A DNA stretch of 64,000 nucleotides, taken from NCBI GenBank assembly GCA_030913685.1, contig CP133187.1, forward strand, positions 1,823,501 through 1,887,500, read 5' to 3'. The notes beneath the pieces are model-generated. The model was not told the DNA's origin. It saw nothing but the letters and a program-made list of their open reading frames with translations, and did not search any database. A program made the translations under genes and the position numbers. This document shows, piece by piece, positions 35,515-46,443 of the stretch (the stretch's first letter is position 1; each line of letters opens with the position of its first letter). Source of the stretch: Oscillospiraceae bacterium MB24-C1. Its GTDB lineage: Bacteria; Bacillota; Clostridia; Oscillospirales; Ruminococcaceae.

Positions 35515-35748
35515 ATGAAAAAAATTACTATTAACACAGAATTTATCAAGCTTGATGCACTGTTAAAGTTTGCAGGTGAAGCGATGACTGGCGGCGAAGC
35601 AAAAGAAATAATTCAGGCGGGGCTTGTATCGGTTAACGGCGAAATTTGCACCATGCGGGGTAAAAAAATACGCCAAGGTGATATCGTTTCTGTGAATGGC
35701 AACGAACTGGAGGTCGTGTTGGGTGAAGGTAACCCGCCTCTCTATTAA
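35515..35748 (+). CDS. S4-domain RNA-binding protein (YaaA/RlbA type)
   Basis: A 77-residue S4-like domain: [20 protein letters not shown], then [21 protein letters not shown], the normal alpha-L fold that binds RNA. In Firmicutes this small gene stands between dnaN and recF and has been linked to ribosome assembly. It starts at ATG 35515 after AAAGGGC and overlaps recF by 26 bp. Confidence 0.93.
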   Translation: MKKITINTEFIKLDALLKFAGEAMTGGEAKEIIQAGLVSVNGEICTMRGKKIRQGDIVSVNGNELEVVLGEGNPPLY

Positions 35749-36805
35749 CCGCTTTAGAAATTTATCCGATATTTCTTTAGAGCCTTCGGCCGGTGTTAAT
35801 GTAATTTATGGAGAAAATGGACAGGGAAAAACAAATCTTCTTGAAGCAATCTGGCTTTTTACTGGAGCTAGAAGCTTCAGAGGTGCATCTCCCTCCGATT
35901 TTATTCCATTTGGGAGCTCCAGAAGTGTGTTTTCAATGGCTTATAGCGATTTGAATAGGGAAAATCTGACAAACATAACACTGGGTGATAAAAAAGAGGT
36001 GTTACAAAATGGCGTTGGATTAGATTCCTTATCAGCTCTTTCTGGTAGTTTTTGTTCGGTTGTTTTTTCTCCGGCGCATCTCAATTTGATAAAAGGAGGC
36101 CCTTCTGAGCGGAGAAAAACGCTTGATTCTGTAATAGGGCAGATAAAGCCGCGTTATATCGCGGTCTGCCAAGATTATCAAAAGCAGTTATTTCAGCGCA
36201 ATACGCTTTTGAAGGATATTCCTTTTGCATCGTCTCTTTTGGATACGTTAGATATTTGGGATCAAAGTCTGGCTAAAACAGGTGCTCTGATAACAAAAAC
36301 ACGCAAAAGTTTTTTAGAAAGGCTTAAGCCTTTTTCAGACGATTTTTATAATGGCATTTCTTCCGGACGAGAGTCACTTTCTTTGTCTTATTCTTCGACA
36401 ATTGACATTGACGGTGCCATCTCGGAAGAGACGATGCTGTTGCTTTTAAAAAAGAACCGTGCAGAGGATATCCGAATCGGATCAACTTCAGTCGGCCCAC
36501 ATCGTGATGACCTATTGATCGATATAAATGCTATGTCGGCTAAAAGTTTTGGATCACAGGGACAGCAGCGCAGCGCTGTTTTAGCGTTAAAGCTGGGCGA
36601 ATGTGCACTCATAGAGCAGGTAACTGGCCAAAAGCCGGTTGTGCTTTTAGACGATGTCATGAGTGAACTTGACGATCTGCGCCGGGATTTTTTGCTACAT
36701 CGCTTGCTTGAGCGACAAATATTTATTACTTGTTGTGATCCCAAGCAGGTTATAGACGTAGCTGCCGCTTTTAAAATTGAGGCTGGTAGACTTGTAGCAC
36801 AGTAA
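35723..36805 (+). CDS. recF: DNA replication and repair protein RecF
   Basis: A 360-residue SMC-like ATPase for gap repair: Walker [16 protein letters not shown], signature region SVGPHRDDL, Walker [11 protein letters not shown]. The start is set at GTG 35723 ([14 protein letters not shown]) because GGAGGT (35709-35714) is 8 bases ahead; the frame from 35696 is inside the S4 gene. Overlap implies translational coupling. Confidence 0.95.
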   Translation: MKVTRLSINRFRNLSDISLEPSAGVNVIYGENGQGKTNLLEAIWLFTGARSFRGASPSDFIPFGSSRSVFSMAYSDLNRENLTNITLGDKKEVLQNGVGLDSLSALSGSFCSVVFSPAHLNLIKGGPSERRKTLDSVIGQIKPRYIAVCQDYQKQLFQRNTLLKDIPFASSLLDTLDIWDQSLAKTGALITKTRKSFLERLKPFSDDFYNGISSGRESLSLSYSSTIDIDGAISEETMLLLLKKNRAEDIRIGSTSVGPHRDDLLIDINAMSAKSFGSQGQQRSAVLALKLGECALIEQVTGQKPVVLLDDVMSELDDLRRDFLLHRLLERQIFITCCDPKQVIDVAAAFKIEAGRLVAQ

Positions 36806-36815
36806 AGGAGCGCTT

Positions 36816-37076
36816 ATGTATTTGCATTTAGGGCAAGAAACGGTGGTCAGGCTTGAAGATATTATTGGTATTTTTGATATAGAAACCTCCTCTGTTGGCA
36901 AAGAGACACGATGGTTTTTATCCCGTGCTGAGAAAAACATGATGGTGACGAATGTTTCAAACGATTTGCCAAAGAGCTTTGTTATATGCAATGACAATGG
37001 TGCCACCCGTGTTTATATTTCTCAGATATCGACGGCGACTTTAAAAAGACGAACCGGATTTGTAGAAAGCCTTTAA
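36816..37076 (+). CDS. remB: RemB/YaaB-type (DUF370) regulator
   Basis: An 86-residue RemA-family protein, MYLHLGQETVVRLEDIIGIF at the N terminus, SRAEKNMMV and GATRVYISQISTATLKRRT later. RemA relatives bind DNA and activate biofilm matrix genes in Bacillus; the recF-gyrB position is that of yaaB/remB. Starts ATG 36816, 11 bp after recF. Confidence 0.88.
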   Translation: MYLHLGQETVVRLEDIIGIFDIETSSVGKETRWFLSRAEKNMMVTNVSNDLPKSFVICNDNGATRVYISQISTATLKRRTGFVESL

Positions 37077-37105
37077 ATAAGGGATAAGTCAGCAGCTTAG
37101 GCTAG

Positions 37106-39052
<1,947 letters not shown>

Positions 39053-39057
39053 TTTAT

Positions 39058-39073
39058 TGTTTCACGTGAAACA
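39058..39073. other. parS centromere-like site 1
   Basis: TGTTTCACGTGAAACA, a perfect 16-bp palindrome equal to the parS consensus bound by ParB/Spo0J, in the gyrB-gyrA gap. Established knowledge: ParB loads here, slides and recruits condensin. Confidence 0.9.
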
Positions 39074-39133
39074 ATTCTGGTTTAAGCTTTTAGGCGTTTA
39101 TAGTCCGCCTGCTGAAATGAAAGGTGAATATTG

Positions 39134-41662
39134 ATGGACGAAATCATACATGGCAGATTGATACCGGTCGATATTGAAAGTGAGATGAAAAAGAGTTATC
39201 TCGATTATTCAATGTCGGTCATCGTCGGGCGAGCGCTGCCTGATGTACGCGACGGCCTAAAACCGGTTCATCGCCGTATTCTCTATACACTGTTTGAAAA
39301 CGGTATATATTCCGACAAGCCCTACCGCAAATGTGCTGATACTGTTGGTTCGGTTCTGGGTCGTTATCATCCACATGGTGACGGTAGCGTTTATGATGCA
39401 ATGGTACGTTTGGCTCAGGATTTTTCAATGCGTTATCCGCTAATTGACGGTCATGGAAATTTTGGTTCGATTGACGGTGACCCTGCAGCGGCCTACCGTT
39501 ATACAGAGTCACGTATGAGCAAAGTTTCGATGTCAATGCTCACTGATATTGATAAAGAAACAGTGGACTTTACTCCAAACTTTGATGATCGTTTAAAGGA
39601 ACCAAGCGTTCTGCCGTCTCGTTTTCCAAATCTTCTGGTGAACGGATCAACTGGCATTGCTGTTGGTATGGCGACCAATATTCCTCCACATAACATGGGT
39701 GAGGTTATTGAGGCTGTTTGCGCTTTGATTGATAATCCAGAGTCGACACTAGAAGAATTAATGCAGCTCATACCGGGGCCTGATTTTCCGACAGGTGGCA
39801 CTATAATGGGGCGCAGTGGCATCCGCGCAGCTTATGGTACTGGGCGGGGCAGGATAATAATGCGCGCAAAAACCCATGTTGAAGAGATGCAAAATGGGCG
39901 TGAGCGTATTGTTGTCACTGAAATCCCTTATGGTGTCAATAAAGCACGACTAATCGAAGCTATTGCTGATTTGGTTAAGGATAAGCGCGTTGAGCAAATT
40001 TCTGATCTTCGCGACGAGTCTGATCGCGATGGTATGCGTATTGTAATAGAGCTAAAGCGAGACGCCAATAGCGCACTTGTACTTAACCAGCTCTATTCCT
40101 ATAGCCAAATGCAAGAGACTTTTGGTGTTATTATGTTGGCGCTCGTTGGCGGCGTTCCCAAGGTTATGGCATTAAAAGAAATTTTACAGCATTATATCGA
40201 ATTTCAAAAAGAAATTGTTGTGCGTAGGACGCGCTATGACCTGCGTAAGGCGGAAGAACGCGCACACATTCTCGATGGTCTAAAACGCGCAATCGATATC
40301 GTTGATGAAATTATTGCAGTTATTCGTGCTACCAAGGGCTCTCAGGCTGAAGCTAAAGCCGCTGTTATGGAGCATTTTGGCTTTGATGAACCGCAGGCAG
40401 CAGCAATTGTAGCTTTTAGACTTGGTCAGTTAGCAGGGCTTGAAATTGAAAAAATAATTAATGAGTTGGGAGAGCTTCAAACCAAAATTGCAGAATGGCA
40501 AGCTGTTTTGGCTGATGAACAAAAAGTTCTTGATATTGTTAAGCAAGAAGTTATGGCAATAGGTGCTAAGTATAGCGATATTCGCCGTACCGATATTCAA
40601 GCCGTTTCGGGTGAAGTGGATATTGAAGATCTTATTCCGGAGGAAGAGTGTGTCATTACGCTCACCTATTACGGCTATATTAAGCGTCAGCCTACTGATA
40701 CCTATAAGACGCAACGACGTGGTGGTCGTGGCGTCACTGGTATGACTCGGCGAGAAGAGGATTTTGCTACTGAACTGTTTATTTGTTCAACGCATGATTA
40801 TATTATGTTCTTTACAAGTCGGGGAAGGGTATACCGCTTAAAGGGATACGAAATAAATGAAAGCTCAAGAACTGGCAAGGGTACAAACATTGTGAATCTT
40901 CTCCCTCTTGAGCAAGGCGAAAAAGTGACGTCTACCATCAAAGTAAGTTCGGTTGAGACTGATAAGTATCTTTGTATGGTTACTAAAAATGGTGTTATCA
41001 AGCGCACAGCACTTTCAGCTTTTAAGAATATTCGAAAAGTTGGCCTGATTGCCATTAATTTAGATGAAAATGACGAACTGGCATGGGTGCGTATGACGGA
41101 TGGAGAAGATGACCTAATTATAGCAACCCGCAATGGTCGTGCTATTCGCTTTACCGAGACAGAGGCACGCGGTATGGGCCGAAGTGCTCGTGGTGTTCGC
41201 GCTATTTCACTAGGTGATGGGGATAGTGTCGTAGGTATGGCGCGAGTGCGCGATAATAGTACGCTTCTAACAGTCTCTGAAAATGGTTCGGGTAGAAGAA
41301 CGCTCATTTCTGAATATCCGCTTCGCTCCCGTGGTGGTAAGGGCGTCATAAACTACTATACAAGTAAAAACGGCCCTGTTGCTGGAATCCGATCCATAGA
41401 TGAAACTGATGATATTTTCCTCATTTCCGACGATGGCATTATTATACGTATTGGTGCTGCTGAAATTACCATGCAGTCACGCTATGGCGGCGGAGTACGT
41501 GTTATGCGCTTGGCTGAGGGTAGTAAATTAGTTACGCTGGCTCGAGCTCCCTCTGAGGAAGAAAATGATGAGGAAGATAACGATGATCAGGCAGAGGAAA
41601 TGGAAGAAAACACTGAAGAAGTATTAGAATCCGTAACCGAAGAAATATCTTCTGAAGAATAA
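39134..41662 (+). CDS. gyrA: DNA gyrase subunit A
   Basis: An 842-residue subunit. It has the DNA-gate helix segment [20 protein letters not shown], catalytic tyrosine in [12 protein letters not shown] (about residue 124), the GyrA-box [11 protein letters not shown] in the C-terminal beta-pinwheel, and a very acidic Glu/Asp tail (last 40 residues). In the quinolone-resistance-determining region the position equal to E. coli Ser83 is Gly (HGD-G-SVYD). ATG 39134 is the start. Terminator with U tract is not visible. Confidence 0.97.
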   Translation: MDEIIHGRLIPVDIESEMKKSYLDYSMSVIVGRALPDVRDGLKPVHRRILYTLFENGIYSDKPYRKCADTVGSVLGRYHPHGDGSVYDAMVRLAQDFSMRYPLIDGHGNFGSIDGDPAAAYRYTESRMSKVSMSMLTDIDKETVDFTPNFDDRLKEPSVLPSRFPNLLVNGSTGIAVGMATNIPPHNMGEVIEAVCALIDNPESTLEELMQLIPGPDFPTGGTIMGRSGIRAAYGTGRGRIIMRAKTHVEEMQNGRERIVVTEIPYGVNKARLIEAIADLVKDKRVEQISDLRDESDRDGMRIVIELKRDANSALVLNQLYSYSQMQETFGVIMLALVGGVPKVMALKEILQHYIEFQKEIVVRRTRYDLRKAEERAHILDGLKRAIDIVDEIIAVIRATKGSQAEAKAAVMEHFGFDEPQAAAIVAFRLGQLAGLEIEKIINELGELQTKIAEWQAVLADEQKVLDIVKQEVMAIGAKYSDIRRTDIQAVSGEVDIEDLIPEEECVITLTYYGYIKRQPTDTYKTQRRGGRGVTGMTRREEDFATELFICSTHDYIMFFTSRGRVYRLKGYEINESSRTGKGTNIVNLLPLEQGEKVTSTIKVSSVETDKYLCMVTKNGVIKRTALSAFKNIRKVGLIAINLDENDELAWVRMTDGEDDLIIATRNGRAIRFTETEARGMGRSARGVRAISLGDGDSVVGMARVRDNSTLLTVSENGSGRRTLISEYPLRSRGGKGVINYYTSKNGPVAGIRSIDETDDIFLISDDGIIIRIGAAEITMQSRYGGGVRVMRLAEGSKLVTLARAPSEEENDEEDNDDQAEEMEENTEEVLESVTEEISSEE

Positions 41663-42545
41663 ATCAATAACATTAGTCACTATCAGTATGTCAAGAGACA
41701 CTAAATAACAATGGACAACTTTTAAGATTTATCACATTACTTGACGTGATGATTGATAAAGCAGTTGTGCCAGCCTATAAATTTCTACAAAATGAGCCGT
41801 CGGACAATTTCCGGCGGCTCAGAGTATTATAAAGCAAATTTTCAAAGTATTACAGCGATAAAAAGCTTGAAGGGGAAGGAGGTGGTGTAAAGGCTATACT
41901 AGTTTCTTCTTAAGTATTATAGCGCTGAGCCGGACTCTTATAAATTCAAATGCAGAAATTTTACTGAATCGTGTAATCGTAGGCTAAAGATCAATAGTTT
42001 ATTTCAAAGTGTAGCTTAAAGGAATATATCAAGCAAGATTTAGAAGATTATCTACACTGCCAGAATTTCTTATAATAATTGTTTCACGTGAAACAATCAT
42101 TTAAAATAAAACGGCGAATGCTCTTTAACTAATTTGTACTAAATTTAAAACCCTCTAAGAATAACAGATTACTTGTTTTAAAACACTACAAAGCATCAAT
42201 GGAAACTTATCGACAGTGTATTCAGTTTATCAATATATATAAAACAAAAGACTATTAAAATAATAAAAATTATGTTCGAGTAGAAAAAAAACAAAAAAAA
42301 ATAAATTGAAAAGGTAAAATATACTCTTACCAGCGATTTTTCGGCTCAAAAATAAATTATATATTGGCCCCTAGCATAGAATTCTGCTTTAAGCTTGTCA
42401 GCTTAGATATATTGAATCCCGTGCCTTATTCTGTGTTAATTATACTTTCGAGTGTGATTGTTATACGATATGAACATAAAATAGATTTTTTTTGGAAAAT
42501 GTAGTATGCTTAGCAAAGAAACTTAGATAGACAAGAGGAAAGAAC
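41663..42545. other. Gene-free AT-rich region after gyrA with parS 2 and a GC hairpin
   Basis: About 880 bp without credible ORF. Contents: a 10-pair GC-rich stem (41794-41803 with 41811-41820, one G-T wobble) lacking a U tract on the plus strand; TTTATCA...TGATAAA dyad around 41729-41760; parS 2 at 42080-42095; AT-rich tracts with an A-rich run at 42285-42301. GGAAGGAGGTG at 41874-41884 resembles a ribosome site but is followed by TAA. It may be a ParB-loading or segregation region. Confidence 0.5.
42080..42095. other. parS centromere-like site 2
   Basis: Identical to site 1: TGTTTCACGTGAAACA, 3.0 kb further right, in non-coding DNA. Confidence 0.9.
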
Positions 42546-44051
42546 ATGTTTAACAAGGTATTAACAGTTATTTTAATACTGTCCTGCATGCTTCTACCTG
42601 CCTGCTCAGGCAGAAGCAGATCTGAAAGTAGTGATTCATCTGTATATATTGCCTCAAGCGAAGCGCAATTGCCAGAAAGCAACTTACTAAATACAATTCT
42701 TTTCGCAGAGCTAACTGATGTTCAAGGATTTTCCTACAATGGCAATGCGGCTTATTACTTTGGCGGGGAACACGGGCTTTGGTCAAAAGGTGGGTATAGC
42801 GCTATTGAGTTTTCTTGTCCTAATAATTACCGGAAAGAAAAGCGATATCTAAATCAGGAATACGCGATAGTTAGACAATTTGCTGAGTCATTGAGCCGTT
42901 TTCCCATCGTCGATGATTTCGTCAAAGATATGACTGAGAATACTGTGCTTCCGGAAAGCGATTATATTAGCTTTGGTCTTACACTGTGTGACTATAAAAA
43001 TCCAGATATCACTATTTTTGAGACCGGTGATATTTATCTGACGCAAAATAGTAGCAGTCCGCCATCTGCCAGGCACTATAAAGCAGCTGATAAAAAAGCT
43101 TATAGCAAACTTAAAAACGAAATAGTAAATATCCGCGCTACGTTAGATGCGCTTCCGCTGGATTATCAAATCGAGATGGGTGTTTTTACCAACTTATTCA
43201 AACCGGAATCTACAGCACTTCGCCTAACATTTGAAAACATCGGGAAGATACAGATTTTGTATTCCAGAGAGTTTATAGTAGAAAAAAAGGAAAACGGCAT
43301 ATGGCACCAGCTCTCAGAAAAAGAGCCAACAATGGCAACAGCCGAGATGCAGGCTATTGAACCGCGCAGCACAGGCAATTATACTGTTGATTTGACAAAT
43401 CTGGAGGGCGGACAAGAACCTGGCCAATACCGTGTTAGCAATAAGTTTTACGCTGGGGAGGAGGAGGTAACGCTCACGACAACATATGAGATACGTGCAG
43501 ATGCAATAGAAATAAGTTTACCCTATAAGCCACAAATGACACCTGAAAATCAGTCATATTATGACAAATATTTAAGTGCATGGGGTTTTTACCGTCCATT
43601 TGAAATAAATTACGATGAGGAAACGTTCGCGCAGGATTTTCAGCCTTATCTACTTTACTATTCCAGTGCGGCTCAGGAGGGGAGACGGGATGAAAACGAT
43701 AAGTTTGGGGTGGATATTCCTGCTCAAATAGTAGAAAAGACGATAATACGTCATTTTCTGGTGACAATTGAGCAGTATCGCGCCAGCCTGCCAAAATCTC
43801 GTAACTCCATGGAATATTACGATTCTGAAAAAGGCATCTATCACTTTGAGGGTGGTTATGGCGGCGTAGGCTTCGACGGGGTTGTAACCGAAGCAAAAAA
43901 GGAAGGGAATTTGTTGATGCTATCCTGCGATTGGTATGATGTAACAGATTGCTTTCAATACAGCCACACAGTTACAATACAACTTGGGCAGCAGCCGGAC
44001 GAATTTTACTATATTAAAAATATAGTAACAGAAAAGACTAAAGCAGAATAG
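42546..44051 (+). CDS. Large lipoprotein with a bacterial Ig-like central domain
   Basis: A 501-residue exported protein of unknown function. MFNKVLTVILILSCMLLPAC is a lipoprotein signal with lipobox LPAC. Residues about 25-200 form an unrecognised domain (FGGEHGLWSKGGYSAIEF etc.). The centre (about 205-315) looks like the Ig-like domain in which FTNLFKPESTALRLTFEN, FIVEKKENGIWHQLS and GQYRVSNKFY are the key strands. A Gly/Tyr-rich C-terminal segment (GGYGGVGFDGVVTEAKKEG) follows. Starts ATG 42546 after AGAGGAAAG. It stands alone between gyrA and the IclR gene. Confidence 0.7.
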   Translation: MFNKVLTVILILSCMLLPACSGRSRSESSDSSVYIASSEAQLPESNLLNTILFAELTDVQGFSYNGNAAYYFGGEHGLWSKGGYSAIEFSCPNNYRKEKRYLNQEYAIVRQFAESLSRFPIVDDFVKDMTENTVLPESDYISFGLTLCDYKNPDITIFETGDIYLTQNSSSPPSARHYKAADKKAYSKLKNEIVNIRATLDALPLDYQIEMGVFTNLFKPESTALRLTFENIGKIQILYSREFIVEKKENGIWHQLSEKEPTMATAEMQAIEPRSTGNYTVDLTNLEGGQEPGQYRVSNKFYAGEEEVTLTTTYEIRADAIEISLPYKPQMTPENQSYYDKYLSAWGFYRPFEINYDEETFAQDFQPYLLYYSSAAQEGRRDENDKFGVDIPAQIVEKTIIRHFLVTIEQYRASLPKSRNSMEYYDSEKGIYHFEGGYGGVGFDGVVTEAKKEGNLLMLSCDWYDVTDCFQYSHTVTIQLGQQPDEFYYIKNIVTEKTKAE

Positions 44052-44081
44052 AAAACATGTAAAGTGATTAAAGTAAAAAGA

Positions 44082-44111
44082 CCGCGGGATATAAATGTAT
44101 ATCCCGCGGTT
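44082..44111 (-). terminator. Terminator between the lipoprotein and IclR genes
   Basis: Perfect 13-bp stem (44082-44094 with 44099-44111). The T-rich side (CTTTTTACTTT) lies on the minus transcript, so it mainly ends the IclR gene; it may slow the plus transcript too. Confidence 0.85.
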
Positions 44112-44153
44112 ACTCAATAATTTTAGAAGTTCAATAAATATTTTGTGGGCTTA

Positions 44154-44882
44154 TCAATATCCCATTTCCGAAGAAATACGTAAAGAAAACTCTTTAGCTT
44201 TAAGTGCCATCTCGCTCATCTGTTCAATGTCGATTCTCGCAGCAGGGCCTGAGATGTTAAGTGCTGCTACAACCTTATGGTGCGAATCAAAAATGGGGGC
44301 AGCCACTGAGACCACGCCTTCTTCGCGCTCGCTGCGACTAGTAGAATAGCCCAGCGTGCGAATTTCGGCTAATCTCTCGTTGGTAGTGTAAGGGTCAGCC
44401 AACAACAGTTCGTCGATTATTGCCTGTGGCTGATAAGCCAATAGCAGCCTACCAGAAGCACCGCGGGTCAATGGCAGTCGATCACCAATATTTAAAATAC
44501 GCTTTAAGGGATGGGTGCTTTCAATGCGTTCAATACATACGCGGTGGCTGTTATTCGGCACATAAAGACCCACGCTTTCATTATAAATTTCGCGCAGCTG
44601 AATCATATAGGGAACAGCAATGCGCCGAAAATCCATGTGAGAGTAACATAGCGTGCCCAAGCGTGCAATGCTCGGGCCCAGATAATAACGCTGGGTTTCA
44701 TCATCACGATAAAGATAATTATATTTCTCAAGCGTCGCAAGAATACGAGAAGTGGTACTTGGCGGAAGATCTATCTCCCTTGCTATTTCGACAAGAGATA
44801 AGCTTAGCTTTTCCTTGGTAAAACAATTAAGCATTCTAAGTGCGCGTTCAATGACCTTTACGCTGGCGTCCGCACTGGCCAT
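44154..44882 (-). CDS. IclR-family transcriptional regulator
   Basis: A 242-residue regulator: N-terminal winged helix (LVEIAREIDLPPSTTSRILAT, about residues 27-47) and C-terminal ligand domain with GASGRLLLAY and SEREEGVVSVAAPIFD, ending in LNISGPAAR. Such proteins often repress catabolic genes. It is divergent from the TSUP permease and thioesterase genes (about 160 bp apart), which makes these its likely targets. Confidence 0.92.
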   Translation of the reverse strand: MASADASVKVIERALRMLNCFTKEKLSLSLVEIAREIDLPPSTTSRILATLEKYNYLYRDDETQRYYLGPSIARLGTLCYSHMDFRRIAVPYMIQLREIYNESVGLYVPNNSHRVCIERIESTHPLKRILNIGDRLPLTRGASGRLLLAYQPQAIIDELLLADPYTTNERLAEIRTLGYSTSRSEREEGVVSVAAPIFDSHHKVVAALNISGPAARIDIEQMSEMALKAKEFSLRISSEMGY

Positions 44883-44925
44883 AATTCATTTCCCTCCAGT
44901 GTAAAATTGATTTTCACGTATAATG

Positions 44926-44954
44926 ATTGTAACATCTTTACGCACACCGGTCAA
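44926..44954 (-). promoter_or_regulatory. Promoter of the IclR regulator
   Basis: Minus strand TTGACC (44954-44949), 17 bases, TACAAT (44931-44926). Confidence 0.75.
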
Positions 44955-44974
44955 GCAGTGGGGCATAAATTGAG

Positions 44975-45003
44975 TTGACAAAAGAACCTGCGTGGGGTAA
45001 AGT
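44975..45003 (+). promoter_or_regulatory. Promoter of the TSUP-thioesterase operon
   Basis: TTGACA (44975-44980), 17 bases, TAAAGT (44998-45003). Its -35 lies only 20 bp from the divergent IclR -35, so one bound repressor could cover both. Confidence 0.65.
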
Positions 45004-45043
45004 AATACTGTTTTATATTGTTATAATAAAAGAGGAAATTTGT

Positions 45044-45808
45044 ATGCCATTAACGATTGAGACCTACTCCATCCTGCTTCCATTGGTGTTTTTTGCAGGA
45101 TTTGTTGATGCAGTGGCAGGTGGCGGCGGGTTGATTAGCCTGCCTGCTTATCTTTTTGCGGGTTTGCCGGTTCATGTTGCCTATGGAACCAACAAGATGG
45201 CAGCGTCATTTGGTACTGCAATTGCAGTGAGACAATTTGCCAAAAACGGGAGTATTCGGTTGAGGCCAGCGTTGATCTCAGCGGTTGGCGCCATCATAGG
45301 TGGTTGGTTTGGCGCACATTTGGTAATGATGTTGTCTGCTGAGACGGTACAGATCATGATGATGATCTGTTTACCGATTGTTGCAGTCTTTATGCTAACC
45401 CGAAAGCAGTTAGGCAGCGATGAAAACCATTTTCTTGAACCTAAAAAAGAAAATATAATCTGTGCTGTCATCGGGATTGTGATAGGCATGTACGATGGGC
45501 TTTTTGGCCCAGGAACGGGAACATTTTTGCTGATGAGTTTTACAACATTTTTAGGATACTCAATGGTAACTGCAACCGCAAACGCAAAGGTGGTCAATCT
45601 CGCTTCAAATGTCGGCGCGCTGATTACCTATATGATAGGCGGTAAAGTACTGTATGCCATCGGTATTCCATGCATTATAAGTGCGGCACTGGGGAATTTT
45701 ATAGGGTCAAGGATGGCCATCAAAAAGGGAAGCCGGTTTATCCGCCCCGTTATGACCTTTGTTGTTGCAGGACTGTTTGTTAAGATTTTATTGGATTTTT
45801 TTAAGTAA
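45044..45808 (+). CDS. TSUP-family membrane permease (TauE/SafE)
   Basis: A 254-residue membrane protein of the DUF81/TSUP type, which moves organic sulfonates, sulfite or other small anions. Two repeated halves are evident: FVDAVAGGGGLISLPAYLFAG with GTNKMAASFGTA in the first and GMYDGLFGPGTGTFLLMSFT with ATANAKVVNLASN in the second. The start ATG 45044 has AGAGGAAAT; the open frame to 44975 begins within the -35 box. Ten bp separate it from the thioesterase gene. Confidence 0.88.
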   Translation: MPLTIETYSILLPLVFFAGFVDAVAGGGGLISLPAYLFAGLPVHVAYGTNKMAASFGTAIAVRQFAKNGSIRLRPALISAVGAIIGGWFGAHLVMMLSAETVQIMMMICLPIVAVFMLTRKQLGSDENHFLEPKKENIICAVIGIVIGMYDGLFGPGTGTFLLMSFTTFLGYSMVTATANAKVVNLASNVGALITYMIGGKVLYAIGIPCIISAALGNFIGSRMAIKKGSRFIRPVMTFVVAGLFVKILLDFFK

Positions 45809-45818
45809 GGAGAACACT

Positions 45819-46286
45819 ATGAAATCACCCGAGACCCTTTTAATGGAGCGGAGGGCCAACTGGTATCTCGATTTTGTCAAAAATGGCGAGGAGGACTGCA
45901 TCAACCGTCGCCTATCCTACGAGATTCTCGAATGCAGCTATGAAACGCAGGAACTCACGTTGAGCTTTGAGACAACTGACTGGATGATGAATCCAGGTGG
46001 TGTGGTTCACGGTGGTATGATATGTACCATGTTCGACATCACGATGGGTATTACGTCGTTGGCACTCAGCGGGACATTTACGCCGACAGTAAATCTTTCT
46101 GTGAGCTATTTAAGTCCGGCACCTCTCCACGATCATCTTATAATAACGGCGCGTGCCACACGAGTTGGCAAGACCTTTGTACAGCTTACAGCTGAAGCAA
46201 CCTCTGAAAATACGCGTACTCTTTGTGCGACAGCGACAGCAATTTTTTATTGCGCTGGCCAAGAGAAACTGATATTTAATGATTAA
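45819..46286 (+). CDS. PaaI-type hotdog-fold thioesterase
   Basis: A 155-residue hotdog protein: the helix motif GGVVHGGMICTMFDITMG (about residues 60-77) is the PaaI/YbgC-type acyl-CoA thioesterase signature. It hydrolyses acyl-CoA, probably aromatic or small organic acid. ATG 45819 with AAGGAGAAC, right behind the TSUP gene, so export of an acid freed from CoA is a possible joint role under IclR control (inference). Confidence 0.85.
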   Translation: MKSPETLLMERRANWYLDFVKNGEEDCINRRLSYEILECSYETQELTLSFETTDWMMNPGGVVHGGMICTMFDITMGITSLALSGTFTPTVNLSVSYLSPAPLHDHLIITARATRVGKTFVQLTAEATSENTRTLCATATAIFYCAGQEKLIFND

Positions 46287-46321
46287 TTTAACCCCTCATA
46301 TTATATTTTAAGAAATATAAG

Positions 46322-46359
46322 AACCCGGGAATGCAAAGCCAAATGCATTCCCGGGTTTT
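46322..46359. terminator. Bidirectional terminator between thioesterase and leuA
   Basis: A perfect 14-bp stem (46322-46335 with 46344-46357) ending TTTTA on the plus side, between convergent genes. Confidence 0.9.
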
Positions 46360-46443
46360 ATCTCTGGCCTGAGTGCGAAAAGGGAGCCCAAGCCAAAGGC
46401 GAAGATATTAAATTAATAGAAATAAGTGAAAATTCTACAATTC

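Noticed and set aside
41794-41820. Hairpin after gyrA as an intrinsic terminator
   Set aside because: Stem is good but no U tract follows on the plus strand; listed only as structure.
44975-45043. N-terminal extension of the TSUP permease from TTG 44975
   Set aside because: The TTG is the first three bases of the -35 box TTGACA; ATG 45044 has a ribosome site.
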